In this document: positions 11,901 to 26,900 of the stretch, piece after piece | Layout of the letters: each line of letters begins with the position of its first letter | Position numbering within the stretch: position 1 is the stretch's first letter | Assembly: GCA_008694505.1 (NCBI GenBank) | Contig: VZDJ01000623.1 | Coordinates: 19,835,754-19,899,753, forward strand | Length of the DNA stretch: 64,000 bases | Reading direction: 5' to 3' | Source of the DNA: Cyanoderma ruficeps | Lineage: Eukaryota; Chordata; Aves; Passeriformes; Timaliidae | Translations under genes and position numbers: made by a program | The notes under the pieces: model-generated | The model's database searches: none | Seen by the model: the letters and a program-made list of their open reading frames with translations, nothing else | What the model was told of the DNA's origin: nothing

Positions 11901-14900
11901 GTAAAACAAAACTGGTTATGTGAAATTCACAATGAGAGAAGCTCCTAAAGCCCTTAATGAGTTGGGACTGATTCATTTAGAGTTAAAAATTTTAACAACC
12001 TCCTCATAACTTTCAAGAGATATGTGGAATTTAAAATAATATCTTTGAAGTCTTACATAATGCTTGCATATTTTTTCACAGACAAAGCAACAAAAAAGTG
12101 GAAAATGAATTAAGTTTAAAAAGATGCCCCAGGAATTCAATTCTATTCTAGTTGAAAACATGGAAACACCATAAAATTAATTATTTTGCGATTTGCCAGT
12201 GTCAGGAGTGTATTCAGTCTGCCAATTTTATCCTTTTTTTCAAGAAAATTGAGTAAATAAAGTCTTTCACTGTGGCTTCACTGTCAGACAATGAAATCTT
12301 ATCTGGATGACATATATATGTAGGAAGTATAGAGGAACAGTATTTTTAGTATTATTCAGTGTTGGCAGCAATCTTAGGAAATTGTGCTTAGTTTGTTTGA
12401 GGGCCCAAAATCAGATTTGCTGCATATGCTGATGAGGAAAAGCAACTATATATAACAAAAGCTTTTGAAAATGTGGTTGTGGCACATTGCAGAAGTGATA
12501 AGATGATTCAAACCAGTATGTGGCAGAAAATAAGAGTGTACTCACGCTTGACATGCAAAGCATAATTTGTGTAAATCCATTTCTACTTCAGTGCTAATGG
12601 ATGAAACAGAATTGGGGAGCAGGAGCAAAACAAATTCATCATGATCTACTACTAGAGAAAGCATCTAATAGAAAATTTAGAAACTTTCCCTGTCCTCAGA
12701 AACAAAGATGTCTGTATGTATGAAAACACAGTTGAAACAACTTTAACTACCTATTCTGGGAAAGCAAAAACCTCCTAAGTAAACTGCTCAGTTTCCTAGC
12801 TCTCAAGAGGTTTCTTTGCAGTTGTGTGTTGCTGAGTTTTCTGATGACCTCTGTTAATTATGCAAAGTTGAAAAAAGGGAGGAATGCGGATGCTTGCTCT
12901 GCCCTAGGCTTTGCCAACCTGCATTATCTCACTGAAGTAACTGAATGTAAAAAACCAAATATATTGCCAGTGGTAGTTTTTGGTAAAGCCAAAGCCACAG
13001 AGAATTCAATGGATTACAATTTTACAGTCCTTCTAAAAACTGAATGGCATATATTTTTACCTAATGGAAAACCCATGTAATCATATGTATGCATACATAT
13101 ATAAAAGGTTTTAATACCTGTTTTTGCAAGGAATGTAAAATTATTTGTTTCTGTTTGATTCTAGGTTTATGCTTAGAGTGCTGTGAAAATTATACTTCAG
13201 GTTCTAGAACAGATATTGCAAAAGATGCAGTAGAAACAGGGTTGCAAATAACAAAGTTCTATTTCATTTTTCTATTTAATCATAAGTGTTTGTTTACTAT
13301 ATCTGGAATCTTCATCTTTGTATGTAAGTGTATGTAAGTTCTTTAATACAGAAATAAAGGTGCTCAGGACATTTGAGATGGTGTTTCTTTATACTTGATT
13401 TTATTTCCTGCATTTTTCATGATTGCTCCCCAAAAGAAAGACGTAAATCAATAAAATATATGAGTTTTTTCGTTAAAAGGTACTAAGTGTTGATCATTTT
13501 TGCATTGAGCTGTTTGGTAGGTCTGTAGTGCTTATCATTCCTGAAGCTTTGCTTCTAATACTGGATGCTAATGCTAAGCTTTTTAATCTTTAGTCATGGG
13601 ATACAAGGCATGATTTCAACAGGGAGTGCTAAGTATCTGAAATTCAATTAATCTTGATGGAACAAATCTTGCAGTGTTTTTTCTTGTGTCTATAACAGTA
13701 ACTACACTAAAGGTTTGCACCTCCTTGATTATATGATGATGTTTATTGTGAGAAGATGTTAATATCTGGGGGTATTTAAAATTTTTCATTCAATTTCTAA
13801 ATACCAAATGTACCCAACTTTCAAACCAACAAGAGGTTTTCTGAAATGGCAACAAAGAATATTCTACCTTAGACTTGAAACCACAGTTTCATCTGTTGGT
13901 CCTTGAGGTTATAATGAATAATGAGAATTAGTTCTGTAAAATGTTTTGTTCTAATGTGCATGGGAGGAATAGGTTCAAATCTTGCTCTCAGCTATTTGAC
14001 CTCTGTCCTTTTATTTAGCTGAGTAAAAGCTTGGTATTTTGAGAGAATTAAGCTCAGATAGCATGCAACCACAGAGCACATTTGGTGGCAGTGCACACAG
14101 CTTCTTTGGAAGCTCCAGTGGTATCTCTGAGTATGTTTTATTTTGTTTTCTTTTCTTTTAAAAAATTTAGGAGCCTCATATTGAAAGGGCCTATGTATTT
14201 TTTCAGTAAGCTTGAAATGAGCAAATAAGCAAAATCACAATCATGAGACCAATAACATTTTGCTTTCCTAGCCACTAACCACCTTAATTTTTTTATTAAG
14301 AAAAAACCCTAAGAGGTTGGGAAAACATTGACTTAGTTTTAGTAAGTGTGTCCCTGTTCATAAAAGTCTGTAAATCATCCAAAGGGAATTTCATGGAGCA
14401 AAATGTTGGTACATTCCTTACAATCTCTTCTTTTCATACCTTCCCCCCCCCAAGAAAACACAAGTAATTGTGGTGTTTTCTACTGTAAATTTACTGTAAT
14501 TCTCATCAGAATTTGGACGCTGCATCAGGGCTCTGCAGCTGTGGTTGGAGAAGCCCATATTTGTCAGTCAGGTTTGCAGCAAGGCCCATGGGCCATTGCA
14601 CTGGAAGAGCAGCTGGGTCTGTGTTTTTGGTGTGGCCAAATGGATGCTCCTTCCTTCAGCAGGTCCCAAAGATCTTTTGGTAAGAGCCCAGTTTTTGTTC
14701 TTTCTGAACGTAAAGAGAGTAATTTGTTTGAAGCACCTTCTCCCTCATCAGTGCAGTGTTGGCTGTAAGAATCTTGCAGAAGAAGCTGATTTTAAAAAGT
14801 TTCCCTTTAGATCTTAGAGATTGAATTCCAAATTTTGGGAAGATGAGTGTGTTTAAGTAAGAAACTGGGCAAGTGTATCACTGATTAAATAAGTAATTTA

Positions 14901-17900
14901 AACTGAGTACACATCAAGTTTTCCTGTTATTTTTTGGAAGCAGGCAGCAATACACAACTAATCCTGCTCAGAAATCCCATTGTGGCTATCCCAGATAGTT
15001 CTGTGCTTTTTCACTTCCCAGGACCACCTTGGAATTCCTTTTACCACTCTTCTATTTAATCCATACAGTTCATAAAACATACCCTAAACCCTTTGTAGCA
15101 ACCAGGGAACTCCTGGTTAAAGCACTCAGCCAATTCTTACCTTGTCTATATGGCTTAGCATATTGCATAGTGGTTTCTGCTGTTTTGGATTGCAGGAGAA
15201 ACACTTTTTGGCCCTAAATCCCTCCCCCACAGTGGAACAGATCAGCACTTTTAGTCTAATGAACTTTATCCACCTACTGGTTTGCAGTTTTAATATGTTG
15301 TATATACAACAGGAGTTCTGGGGGAGAGGACTGAACCAGTGTGCATTTATATTGCTTCCAAGCTGAGGGAAGGTTTTAACTTTCCTGGTGCTGTCTCCCA
15401 GTGGAAATGCTGGTTATTGGGGTTGTTTGTCACTCCAGTTTCCTCCTGTTTCTGGGAATCTGTCTACACTGTTAAAAGATTTAGAGTTAAAACATTAGGA
15501 TCAATTTTACGGAGTTCTTTTCGTTTATGCCTGTCTTTAGATTATCAGGAAAAAATATGTGATAGTTGTGGAGCTGGTTTTATGGAGCTGTGTCTGTTTT
15601 GGTGTGAGCGTGCTGCATTTCAGAAGTAGACAGTTGTGAACTCCATTTAACTTTCTGTGGGAGCAACAGATTTGGTCCTTAGACCATGCAGTGTTCTTAG
15701 CTTTGTTTTATTTACTTAATTATTTATGTACACTTTTTGAATCAGATTGAATTAGGACAGTATATCTTCTACAATGTAGTTGTCTAGAGAGTCTCTTGCT
15801 TGACTTTATGACATAGAAGGAACTAGTTGTACAATTCTGCTGCCAACTTTGTCCAGTAGCCTGATAACCAAGGCATTTCACCATGATAATGAAGCCATTT
15901 CACCAGGATGCTGTGACTCCACCTCAAGTTCTTCCTCTTTCTTCCCTGTGCAGTTGGAATTTGTGGCACCCAGCGGTTGTTCTCCTTGCAACGTCACTAT
16001 GGATTCATAAAGGCAAATAAGTCATTAAAGCAAATGTCCCTCAGTTGGTCTGGTTTTGCTCTGTAATTGGATTTTGGGGAAGCAAAGGGCCTATCCTACT
16101 GTACTATGGATGGTTTATAGAACCCAGTCTTCCTCTTAACCTGTAGTAATGGATAAAGGTGCTGCATGTTCTGTCATTCCAGAGACTGCATCCTGAGCTA
16201 CCTCTTAGCCTGGAAGAACTTGAAAAAGTTTTTGTTACCTTGGATGCTGATGGCAATGGCTCACTTACACCCAAGGAGTTCATCACAGGATTCAGTGAGT
16301 CTTGGAAAACGTGTCTCCTCTTCTGAGCTTTATTCGTATTCTGTACTCTCCACATCAATCAAGAAGAATTTTGTCTTAACAGCACATTTAATAATGCACA
16401 CAGGGAGCCAGACTATTCCCTAAATGTAGCAGATATATGTAGCAGAGGAAGAAGTGGTCAAATTATGTGAATAAATAGACAAAGGGCTCCAGGGTCTTTC
16501 TCTCCTGAGTAAAATGGCAAGCCATGGCAGAATATGAGAAAATAATGTAATCATCTGAATAGTCTTGTGTGTGATTTTGTATCAGGTAATAAGACATGAG
16601 AGATAATTAAAATTACCTCTCATCTTAATGTAAGACAATGCTAGGGGTGTATTAACACCACTCTCCTTAGAGATGTGTGAATGCTTTATACAATGAACTA
16701 ATTCTTTAAGTGATGTTAATTTATTTCAAAACAAAACAGGATGAGGCTATTATTACTACTGTAAGATGTGATCTGGTAAGTTCTTGGTAACTGCCAGTTT
16801 TGCAACAGCACTTTTACTGCCGTGTTCTCTGTGTTTGTCACAGGGTGGTTTTCTCCCCAGCTGTGACATTGCAGATAAGATGATGATGTTAGTTGGACTA
16901 TGGTTGTTTGCACAGAATCAGTTTTGTACTGAATTTTGCCTCTGCTGGCTGAGGTTTAAGCATTGTCTCTAGAAAACTGAATCTCATCTATGCGTGAATT
17001 GTAGCAGTAAATCTCAATTTAGTTACTATCTACAGGTCCAGCAAACAGTATCTTCATTTTTGTTTGAAAATCATCAGTAGTTTGCAATCCTTATTCTCTC
17101 ACGTCCCACCTCTCCCATTGTAGAGGTAGATCAAGTATCTGTCTTCATAGAGTGAGCTCTAATCTGAAAACTGACATCATTAAAAAATGAAATATGTGCT
17201 TTGCTTTTCATAAGTTAAATTAAGATTACTTTCATAAGCAGTCTTTGCCTAACCAAAACTCATTATTAAGGGAGCTTGTAAGTGGCTGCCATCTCAAGCA
17301 GCTCCAGATCCTGGGAATTCCTCCCGTTCAGGCCCTGGAGCCCAGTCCAGAGACCCAGGTGGATGTGGCCACTGCTTTCCCTGTTTGCAGGTTCAGTTGG
17401 TTCAGTAAAGGTAAATGTACCCCAACAACACCCACACATGCACACAAAGGGCATGGACCACACCACATAAAAGAGAAGGATAGACAGTGTAAAGCATGGT
17501 ACATTTTAACCTGCCACACAGCACTGACAGGTATTTTCCAGGCCAGGTAATCCTACATTTGGCTAGGTGAAGATGTTGGCATCCCTGGTAGAAGCAGAAG
17601 CTGTAATAGATAAAAGCTGCTTGAGAAGGGAACAGTAGTGTCTGGATAAAGCTCATGCTGCACCAAGTACTATGGGACAGTCCTGTTTCTATTTCTAAAT
17701 GGTCTCAAGTCTGAAATTAACTGTAACCTCTCTTTGCAACATTCTCTGTTCTGTTGCCAATGTATTCTGTTGGGTGTTATGAGAAAAAAATGCAAGATGA
17801 AGTTATTAAAAACATAAAACCACACCAGTATTTCTGTTTCCTTGGCTCTATAGTAATTTCTGTACTGGAACGTAGAATATAACAAAAAACCCTCTGCATA

Positions 17901-20900
17901 AAATCACAATATCTCGCCCCCCCAAATATTCTTTTGATTTGTGGATGTTCAAATAAAATCGATGGTACATTTAGAATTTGATAGAATGTATTTGGTCTGT
18001 GGCAACTGAGCACAAATGTATTGCTTATTCATGTGGCAATTTCACTTTTGCATCCTCTTCATACAACTACTTTTAATAAAATGTAGCTTTCTTTATGCAA
18101 TTTATATAGGAATTGAATGTGTGTCTTCGGTCATGCACTGAAAAGAATGTTAAATTTTATTTAATATAAATTTTATCAGTACTGATATTTTAGGTTCCTA
18201 ATCTATTTAAATCTATCAAGAAAGAAGACCACAATATTAATGAAGGGTTGTTACTGCAATTTATGTCTTTAATGTTTTTTATGGAGATATTAATTTTTTT
18301 ATTATGTTTGTTAATTTTGAGGTGGGTTTACTGAAGGTTAGACATTAAACTGGGCACAAAGCCAGTCATAGAACTCAGGGATCCTCTTGGCATGGCCAAT
18401 CTTTTTGTTGTTTATTTACCTTAAAACTTGAGTTTTAGTATGTTTAATATGACATTGCTTCTTATAGTAATTTCTGAAAATGCTAATGTGTGTAATTTCT
18501 AATTCTTAGGCCAATTTCTTTTGGAGCAGATTGCCTTGAAAAATGACATGGTACAACCATCAGAAGGTGAAACAGCCTGCCCAGTTAGAAATGAAGAGAC
18601 CATGACTGGTGATGAGGATGAAGAATTCCAGTTCTCAAATCTGATGGATCGGCTTGGAGCTACAAATGTTTTGGATGAGTGAGTTCTCACAGCAGTAGTA
18701 ATCAGTCGTATGACCTTTTATGATTCACCTCTGGGTTTGATTTTAATGGAATCCAAGATGAATTGCAAGAACAAAAGCAGTTCAAAATTACAGAGATTCT
18801 TAAAAAACTAATTTTCTTGCTGTCAGGATAAAATGCCATTTGACCAAAATTTCCAAGACCAAAACTGTTGTACTCCAGGCACATGAAACGTGTTTTTCTG
18901 CCATGTGAAAGCTACACCACGAGATGTGCCATGGCATCTGAACATAGATAATTACAAGCATGTAATCCACAGATGTCACTGATTTTCAGTCAATGCGTGA
19001 TGACTGCTATTTTTGGTGAAGGCTGTGTTTAAAGTGCACCATAAGTAGGGAAGTTTTCTCCACTTTTCCCGCTTTTTCTCCTCTTAATGGATAATTGCAT
19101 GTTGTGATTGCTCTGTCAGTGCTATTTCTTCCAAGGCCAGGATGGCTCTCAGTCTGCAACATGGAGTGTAAAACCTGCTCAAAGAGCTTTTTGTGTGCTG
19201 GCCTCACATTCATTGATCAATCTCAATGAATACTGTAGAACAACAACAACAAAAAACCACTGGGCAAAAATGGGAGAGAATCTGGACAAGTGGCACAAAT
19301 ATTTAAGAAATACATTGGTGATTCTTACTATGGAATAAATGCTCATCTGTCCTTCTCTTCCTCTGACTGCCTGTTCCAGGAAACAGTTCATTGTCAGTCA
19401 TCCTGGAAGGCTTTCATTATGAAGAGATATTTATCACCCACTTTTTCTATCCTTATCCTCATTCTGTCCTTTAAATACAGCACCCTTTCCTGGCTGGGTT
19501 CAGGCTTGCACTGCTCATGGAGGAGAGTGAGTCAGGAAGAAGCAAAGTGGTTCAGGAGAATATTGGCAAAGTATTAGAAACCCATTATCATTCACAATAG
19601 AGCTGTCAGTGTCTGCTGAACAGATTTGGAAACAGAACATTATCTTGGTAAATCTTTAAATCAAAATTTCAAGACATTTTGTTCTGCTTTTTGTAGCAGA
19701 CTCACCATGGAATAAAAATGTATCGAAAATGCAAGAACGTGGTACAAATGCAATTTGTTAACAAATCTACATTACTTTGGAGTCTGAATCTCATTCATTT
19801 CTTATGAGGAAGGGATTTTTATTTGCTTTCCCACTGCCCCCTCCCCTCTAGATTTGTGGGAACTTCTTCTAATAGAAGTTATGGCAGGGCATACTGTATC
19901 TCATCTGTCTCCTTTCTTACCCATCCCTTTTTAGGTGGAGTGTCTGGCAAGGCGCACACTAAACAAGCAGTTCCTGTGCTATTCTGCAGTCAGGAATGAC
20001 CAGATGTTACAGTGCATTTTTTTGAATAAATTCAATCTCCATCATTTTCCACCCCCTCATCCTTTTCAAATCTGCCGCAGTTTAAGTTGTTTTTAATAAG
20101 TTTTGTGTTCTGACGAGTGATGCCCTGAAGCCTCCATCTACTAAGGGTGCTAAGGACATTTACTGCAGCCTGGGAAATGTTCTCTCTTAATGAGTCCTTT
20201 ATGATCTTTTCTTTCAGTGAGACGGATGTGAAGCAACTTTGGTTGCAGCTAAAAAAAGAAGAACCTCATTTACTTTCCAATTTTGAAGAGTTCCTGGTCA
20301 GAATTTTTTCCCAGCTCCAAGAAGCAGATAATGAGAAGAATGAGTTGGAATGTGCTCTAAAAAAGTTAGTATTTCTCTTTGTTAGACTGCTTGTGTAGTT
20401 TTACAACTATTTTACCTGCTATTTGAACTTCTGAAATAAACAAGGTATTTCAGTGGAGAACTGAGGACGAGACTTCACATAATGTAAAATTTCCCATAAA
20501 GTAAAATTTTATCAGGCATTGCAACTACTGGTAAAACTATTCATATGGCAGAACTGAATTAAATTAGCTTTTTACTTCTGCTTAAGATTTTATTGACTGA
20601 AATTCTTTTGCAGCTATCTGTTATTGCATTGAAGTTTTAAGACAATATTGAGTGATTCCAATCTAGTTAATCAGTTTGATTCCAGAGGAAAGTCATATTT
20701 AACAGTAAATCTGGTAAATTGTCTGTGTGCTTTGTAAGCATTGCGTGCAGAAAAGCTCTAAACCTGGATTAAATGGCCAGAGACATAAGAGGTTTAAGAT
20801 GTTAGAGCAGCATAAAGCAGTGATATTGGTGAAAATGTAAGCCAACAATTATATATGAAGCAAACCTATGAAATATAGTAAATAACATATATGTTTTGCT

Positions 20901-23900
20901 TATAAAACATATAAAATGTAAATATAGACAAGTCCATAAAATGCACATACAAAAATAAGTATAAGAACTAAAAATTAATAGCTCATTCTTTTCATGTAGT
21001 TATCTAGAGGGAGAAAAGTTATGATGCTAGATCTTAACAGAATGCAAAATTATGGGCATAGTTGAAGTTCCGCTGTATTTTTATTTTAAAGTGTCACGTC
21101 TGAATTTCAGATTCTTACACACTGAGCAATAAAGGCAAATGGATTGTTGAAAATTTACTTCATTTGTTCAGCACTCCTGACTATTCTGAGAATGTGACAA
21201 GGCTTATGAGGAAGGAAAAAAACTAAAGATGCATGATCATTAAAGACAGTTAGTTTATATTGGTAGTAGCATTTTCAGCTAAGTCTCTGTGTGTGTTTTT
21301 AGCCTTCAGACAGCTGAAAACAGCATACAGAGAGTTTTTCTGTCTGTTTTAGACTGGAGATTGTTAACTACCATGTGTGGTGAGAGGTTTGTTCTGTGGG
21401 GTTTTTTGGGGATGTTTTTGTGAGTGTTTTTTTGGGAAGTGAATGAATAAATGTGTCTGTTTAATAGCTGTGATCAATGCAGTCGTGTACATAGAGTGCA
21501 TTAGCATTATCTTTTCTGGTTGATGTGAAATCTCTACCTTGAAAGTGCGTTGGATTTTTATGCCTTTGTAGTAAAAACATGTTTTAGCTAATTCCTTCTT
21601 TTTGTTGCTCCTGATAGCACTACTGATTTCAGCACGTTGATTGTTGTTTTGTTTGTAGTCAGTTGCTGAAAAGAATCAGAATAGTAATGTTGTCTTTGGT
21701 AGTCACAGTGGGAATGAATAACCTGTTTCTTTTAAACTATATATGAATAACAGCAAAGCTCAAGCCAGCACCATATAGGGGAGAAGATTAATTTTTTTTA
21801 ATACCCACAAACTTACAGGCACTAAGATGCATGTATCTGCAGAGACTGGCCAGGATTTACTGTGGGGTCACAGAAGAGAAGAGATGCTGGGTTTGGGGTC
21901 TTGCAACATCTACTGTGTTCTTCTTGATTGGTGACAATAATACTCTTTGGAAATTGAATATGAATTTGATTTTTCATCTTTCCTTCCTGACTCACCTCTG
22001 TGAGTCATTAGGCAATAAGGCAGTCTACTCTCAGCCTTTTGTCTCCTTTCCTGGGTGTAGGCTGTGCTTTTGTCTTCAATTGTTCCTTTTCCTTCTATCC
22101 TGGATGCCCTGAGAAGCTCCATGTGCATGCTGGGATCTCTATGCCATAAAAATCTATGCTCTTCACCTGTGATGTTTTTCTGTACCTTTTTTTTTTGTCT
22201 TTTCTTCTGGACCTTTCACACATGCATATTTTCATTCTTGAACCTGAGACCAGTGGTCTAAGAGAGTCAGGAGTTTCCTCCTGTTCTGGTTCAATAGATC
22301 CAGTAGGTTGCTGCTGTTCCTGTTTGTAGGTCCAGGCAGCAGTGAGGCTGAACATATATTCTCAATACACAAACATGCAAATACAGCACACATGGGGGAC
22401 TGTGCACGTTAATACTGATGTAACTAGAAAAAAACCCAAAAAAACCAAAAGATGGGATTTTAAATCTAAACCAAATGCAGTTTTGTGGGTTCAATATTTG
22501 TTTGCCTGGGTAGGTTAGTTCTTGATTTTTGGCATTTGTGTTTCATTTTGAGTGCTAATTTAAAATTAGATGGATCCTTAAACATAGCAGTAGTGTTCTT
22601 TAAAATAATGTGAGGTACTGAGCACCCAAAAAAAGCAGAGGTGAACATTAGGAAGAGAAAATAAAATCATGTTTATGTGATGGGGAATTACAATTCCAGA
22701 GAAAGCCCAAGGGGGCATTACAGAGAGCTTCCCAAAATCAGCCAAAAGAGCCCAGTAAACTGCAGGGCACTACTAGGGAGGGAGGGTACTGAGCACGTGG
22801 CAAAGCATGTTTTTGCCACTACACGGACCCTTAGTGCACCCATGTCCTGAATGCACTCTGGGAAGTTCTGGTCTCTGCAACACAGGAAGAATGTAGTGGG
22901 ATGAGGAAAAGTGCAGGGAATGGCAACTCAGTGGTTAAAGGAATAGAACAGCTATTCTGAGAGAGCTATATTTAAAAGGTCGTATCTCTTGAATGAAGAG
23001 GCGAAGGCTGGAGTGGAATATGACAGACCTTGTTATTCTTCAAGTCCCTGGCAGTAGAACCAAGGGGCTTTTAATAAGACTGATAGGAAGTAAACCTAAA
23101 AGAGATGAGAAAGACCTTTTTCTTCTAATTGCGGATAAAATCTTCAACTGCCATTAGCTCTGTCTGCTGCTGTGCTCTGCATTTGAAGGACAAACCTAAT
23201 AAACATGTAGACTGTGTTTCAAACAAGAGTTTTAAGCAGGCAAGATAAACAAAAGGGTAAAGGGGAAGGGAGGGAAGAACTGACTTCTCACTGGGCTTAG
23301 CGTGGGATAGTGTCAGAATCCATCTTTGTGGAAGAAGAGGAGAATCAGCATCTCAGGAGATTAGTTCATACTGTGCACAAGTCACTGTATTTTTTTAAGG
23401 AGAAAGAACCATTATGACAAACTGCACGGACAGCAGTTGTGAAATCAAAACAATTCACATTGGAGCTAAATGAATGGGCAGAAATTAAACCCTTCTAAGT
23501 GAGTTGTTCCTAAATTTACCATCTGAACTTAATGAAGTCACATTACATTTCATCTGCTTTCATCTTCATCTGTTTATTCCACAGTTACTAAAAAAAAAGA
23601 GGCTACATTATCAAATATGGCTGAAATTATGAAACCATGTGTTAAGTGAAACCTGAAGCAGTAATCTAAAGGAATAAAAAATCCTGTTGCATTTTTCACG
23701 TAACAATGATATATCCTTATCTATTCAGTTTTTTTCTCCTGCATATATGTGTGGAATATTTGCCAGCTAATAATGCATTGGATTATTTTTTCTTCTGCTT
23801 GTTAGTTATTTTACTTATAATTGTTAGACTTTAGATTATGAGGGGATATTATTTTCCCCTTCTGTTTAATTTCATCAGAGATAAGAATGGAAATCCATGA

Positions 23901-26900
23901 ATGAAATGCTTGGAGAGTATTCAGCCTGCAGAAATTACATGTGCTTGTGTGCCAGACCAACTGAAAAGATTCCTACATTCAGTAGTGCCTTCAGGATGTA
24001 GTTCTTCATGGTGCTATCACTTCCTTTGCTTCCAAAGAGAAGAGGATAGAAATATAAGAAATATAATTTCTTTCCACATAAGAGGAAAGAAATACTTAAA
24101 TCAGCAAGCTAAAACACAGGACTGAAGTTATTTTCCCTGTCACACAGAAGCCCAGAAAATCTTTATGATTCCCATGGAAACACTGACTGCTGTGCAATGT
24201 GTTCTGCCTCTGCAAAGTTACAGGACTTTTCAGTAGTCAGTCTAGCACTGGTCAAAGTGACATTATACTGCATGAATACAGTAGGTGTATGATTTTAGCA
24301 TCTCTGCCATGCCTTTTTCTAAGTAGTTGTTATTTCTCTATGAATTTGTGTAATTTATTTCACCGATGAGTGCTAATTTAAGAAATTAGCATTTTCTTAT
24401 TTTCAAGAAAATAATTTGAGATCAGAACGTGACCCATCTTTACGGTAATAAGGCAGCAAAAAGGGCTTCTGGATTTTCTGGCAGTCTCTATTTGAAAGGT
24501 TGCAGTCACATGGCAGAGGCCCTTTTGGGGTCTGGTTTTCTCACCGTGTCAGAGTTTACAAAAGTCTAAGTGACAGCCACTGTTTTCCTCCAATTCTTGT
24601 AGCTTGACAGTGGTTGTTTATTGCTTCTGTAAATCCTGGGAAAATGTCTCACATTTTTTACCTGTGACTGAAAAAGCAAGCTGATAGTGTCAGATATTCT
24701 GCTGTAGAAAGGGGGAGAGACAGACTTAGTTTTATTCACTCTTCTTAGATTAGGTAAAGTTTTTGAATTTTCTTTAAAATTTGCTTTGTTTTAAAGGAGA
24801 AGAGAACCAGGCCTTCAATAAGGGAAAACATAGAATATGTACAGCATTAGGTTAAAAAAAAAAAAGAAAAGAANGAATATACAGTACTGTCAGATACAGG
24901 GCCTAATAGTCTCAAACAAAATTTTCTTTAGGATATCCCCCGAGTTTGTTACAAAGAGATTTTTCCTTTTCGGTGTCTGGATCAATGAGCATAGAATAGA
25001 ATAGTAGCAGAACAAAGCAGATATCTTGTTCCCTGTCAATCATTAAATATTTTCTGTCCAAGCTAAAGCATTTGCTCCATGTAATTCTTCATGGATCAAA
25101 CTGCAGTGATATTAATTGCAATATTCTACTGGAAAAAAGGTAACTTTCTTCCTTTTTTCCCCTACAGTGGCATACATTTGTGCAAAGCGTATTTATTTCT
25201 CTTCCTCGTCTGAGCTTTTCAAATCTGTTTCAGCAGAGCAGTTAGAGAGGCAGTAAGGCTGCTTTCAAGAAGGTCTTTCAAGAATTCTCTTCTAGCTATT
25301 GTGTCTTAGATAGAAGTACCTCATTCAGTACCCTTGAACGGGCAACAAGAGTAAAAAAAGGAAGTTGCTGTGAAAATACTTTTAACTGTCAATTTTAGGC
25401 TCTGATATCTTGGTATTGTCATTAGGAAACTCTCTTCCTTATACCTAAGATCTAGTAGTCATTAGAATTGCATAATGAACAGCTGCTTTATATGGAATCA
25501 GCTTTATATTAGCTTTTGAGCTATTAAAACATTACTTCCATGAGAAAAAATAATAAAAAAAAAGTAATCTATGAGCTTTGCTGCACAAAAATTTCTATTT
25601 CCTTGACTCCAGAACATTCTTTGGAGTCTTGTGTTAAGGCAGAATGTAGAGCTTAGCTGGTAATGTGGACCATGACTTGAAGTAATGCTGCAAAGACCTA
25701 CTCAGTGTATTTTTATCTCTTGTTAGGAAAATTGCTGCTTATGATGAAGAAATTCAACATCTCTATGAGGAAATGGAACAACAAATCAAAAAGGAGAAAG
25801 AGCAGTTTCTGTTGAAAGTGAGTGTCTCTGTTATAGTGGCCATGGATTTTGCTCCTCCTTTCAGTGGTTTTAAACTCGTTCTGGGTTCTGGGTAAAATTA
25901 AAACCCACAAAATGTGTTTCACAACAGAGGAAGAAAAACCATCTTTTACTTCACAGCTACTTTCATGGTGCAGCCTCAAACTTTTAGTCTCTGCAACTTC
26001 AAGCTAAGCTGTGATGTCTTGTGCTCAGTGGTTGGCCTACAGCACAGCTGGCATTGTTTTGAAAGTCAGTTAAACTACTAACATTGAATTATTGGTGCTA
26101 CTCTAGGTGCAGCTTCTGGTCTGTCAGGAAAAACACTCTGTGAGGTTGTTCAGAGCAGCACCAATCCTTTTGACTTCTTCAGTCTCTGCTTTTTGGGAGG
26201 GGATAACAACAAGGGATGAATCAAGTGATGGCAATTTGTGGAACAACCACGGATTATTTGTAAAATGGACATGGGGCAGAATCTTTTGTCGCTGCCATGG
26301 CGCTTCCAGAACACCTGAAGATGAATTCCCTTTTCTTGGGGAGTTGTCTTTAAATGCCCTCTACTGCTTCCATAGTCTTTGGATTTTTCTGTCCTGCTTT
26401 TTCTTGCAAAACAAGGAAACTAACAAGAACTTCCAGCACACTCCAGGAAGGAATCATCTTGGAATCATGTAGGTGGGAAGGTGATGCCTTACTCCCAAAC
26501 TAGATCAGGATGCTCAGGCACTTGGCCAATTAAGTTTTGAGTATTAAAGTATTAGAGGTTCCACAGCTGCTCTGGGTGGCTTGGGGGAGTCAGTCATGAG
26601 CTGCTGGCTCATCCCTTTTTGTTGTCTTGGCATCAGTCATATAAATGAACCAAACACGGGGTTTCAGCAATACGTGATACAAGTAGTTGCCAAAATAGTG
26701 GTTATTGCCTCCATTCTCAATCAAGTATAAATATATCTAAACAATATAATCAAATAGATCTAAAGCATCTTTTTGTGATGCAAATATATCAAGTATTTTT
26801 TTTCCCTGCCAACCAAAATAAAAAAGAGAAAGGGAAAAAAAGCATGCCTTTATCAGCTGTCTAAGGAATCATTCTTTTCACTTGCCTTACAGGGTAGTGA

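Larger units (their letters stand above)
20365..25726 (+). other. CRACR2A: Intron between coding exons 4 and 5
   Basis: 5.4 kb, phase 2. It holds a decayed CR1-like copy (about 22.89-23.13 kb), two adjacent hairpins (24.37-24.41 kb) and an ambiguous base next to a poly-A run (24,874). Otherwise AT-rich with no recognised exon. Confidence 0.75.

Noticed and set aside
26107..26472. 121-codon + frame in an intron
   Set aside because: No family resemblance; flanking exons join in frame without it.
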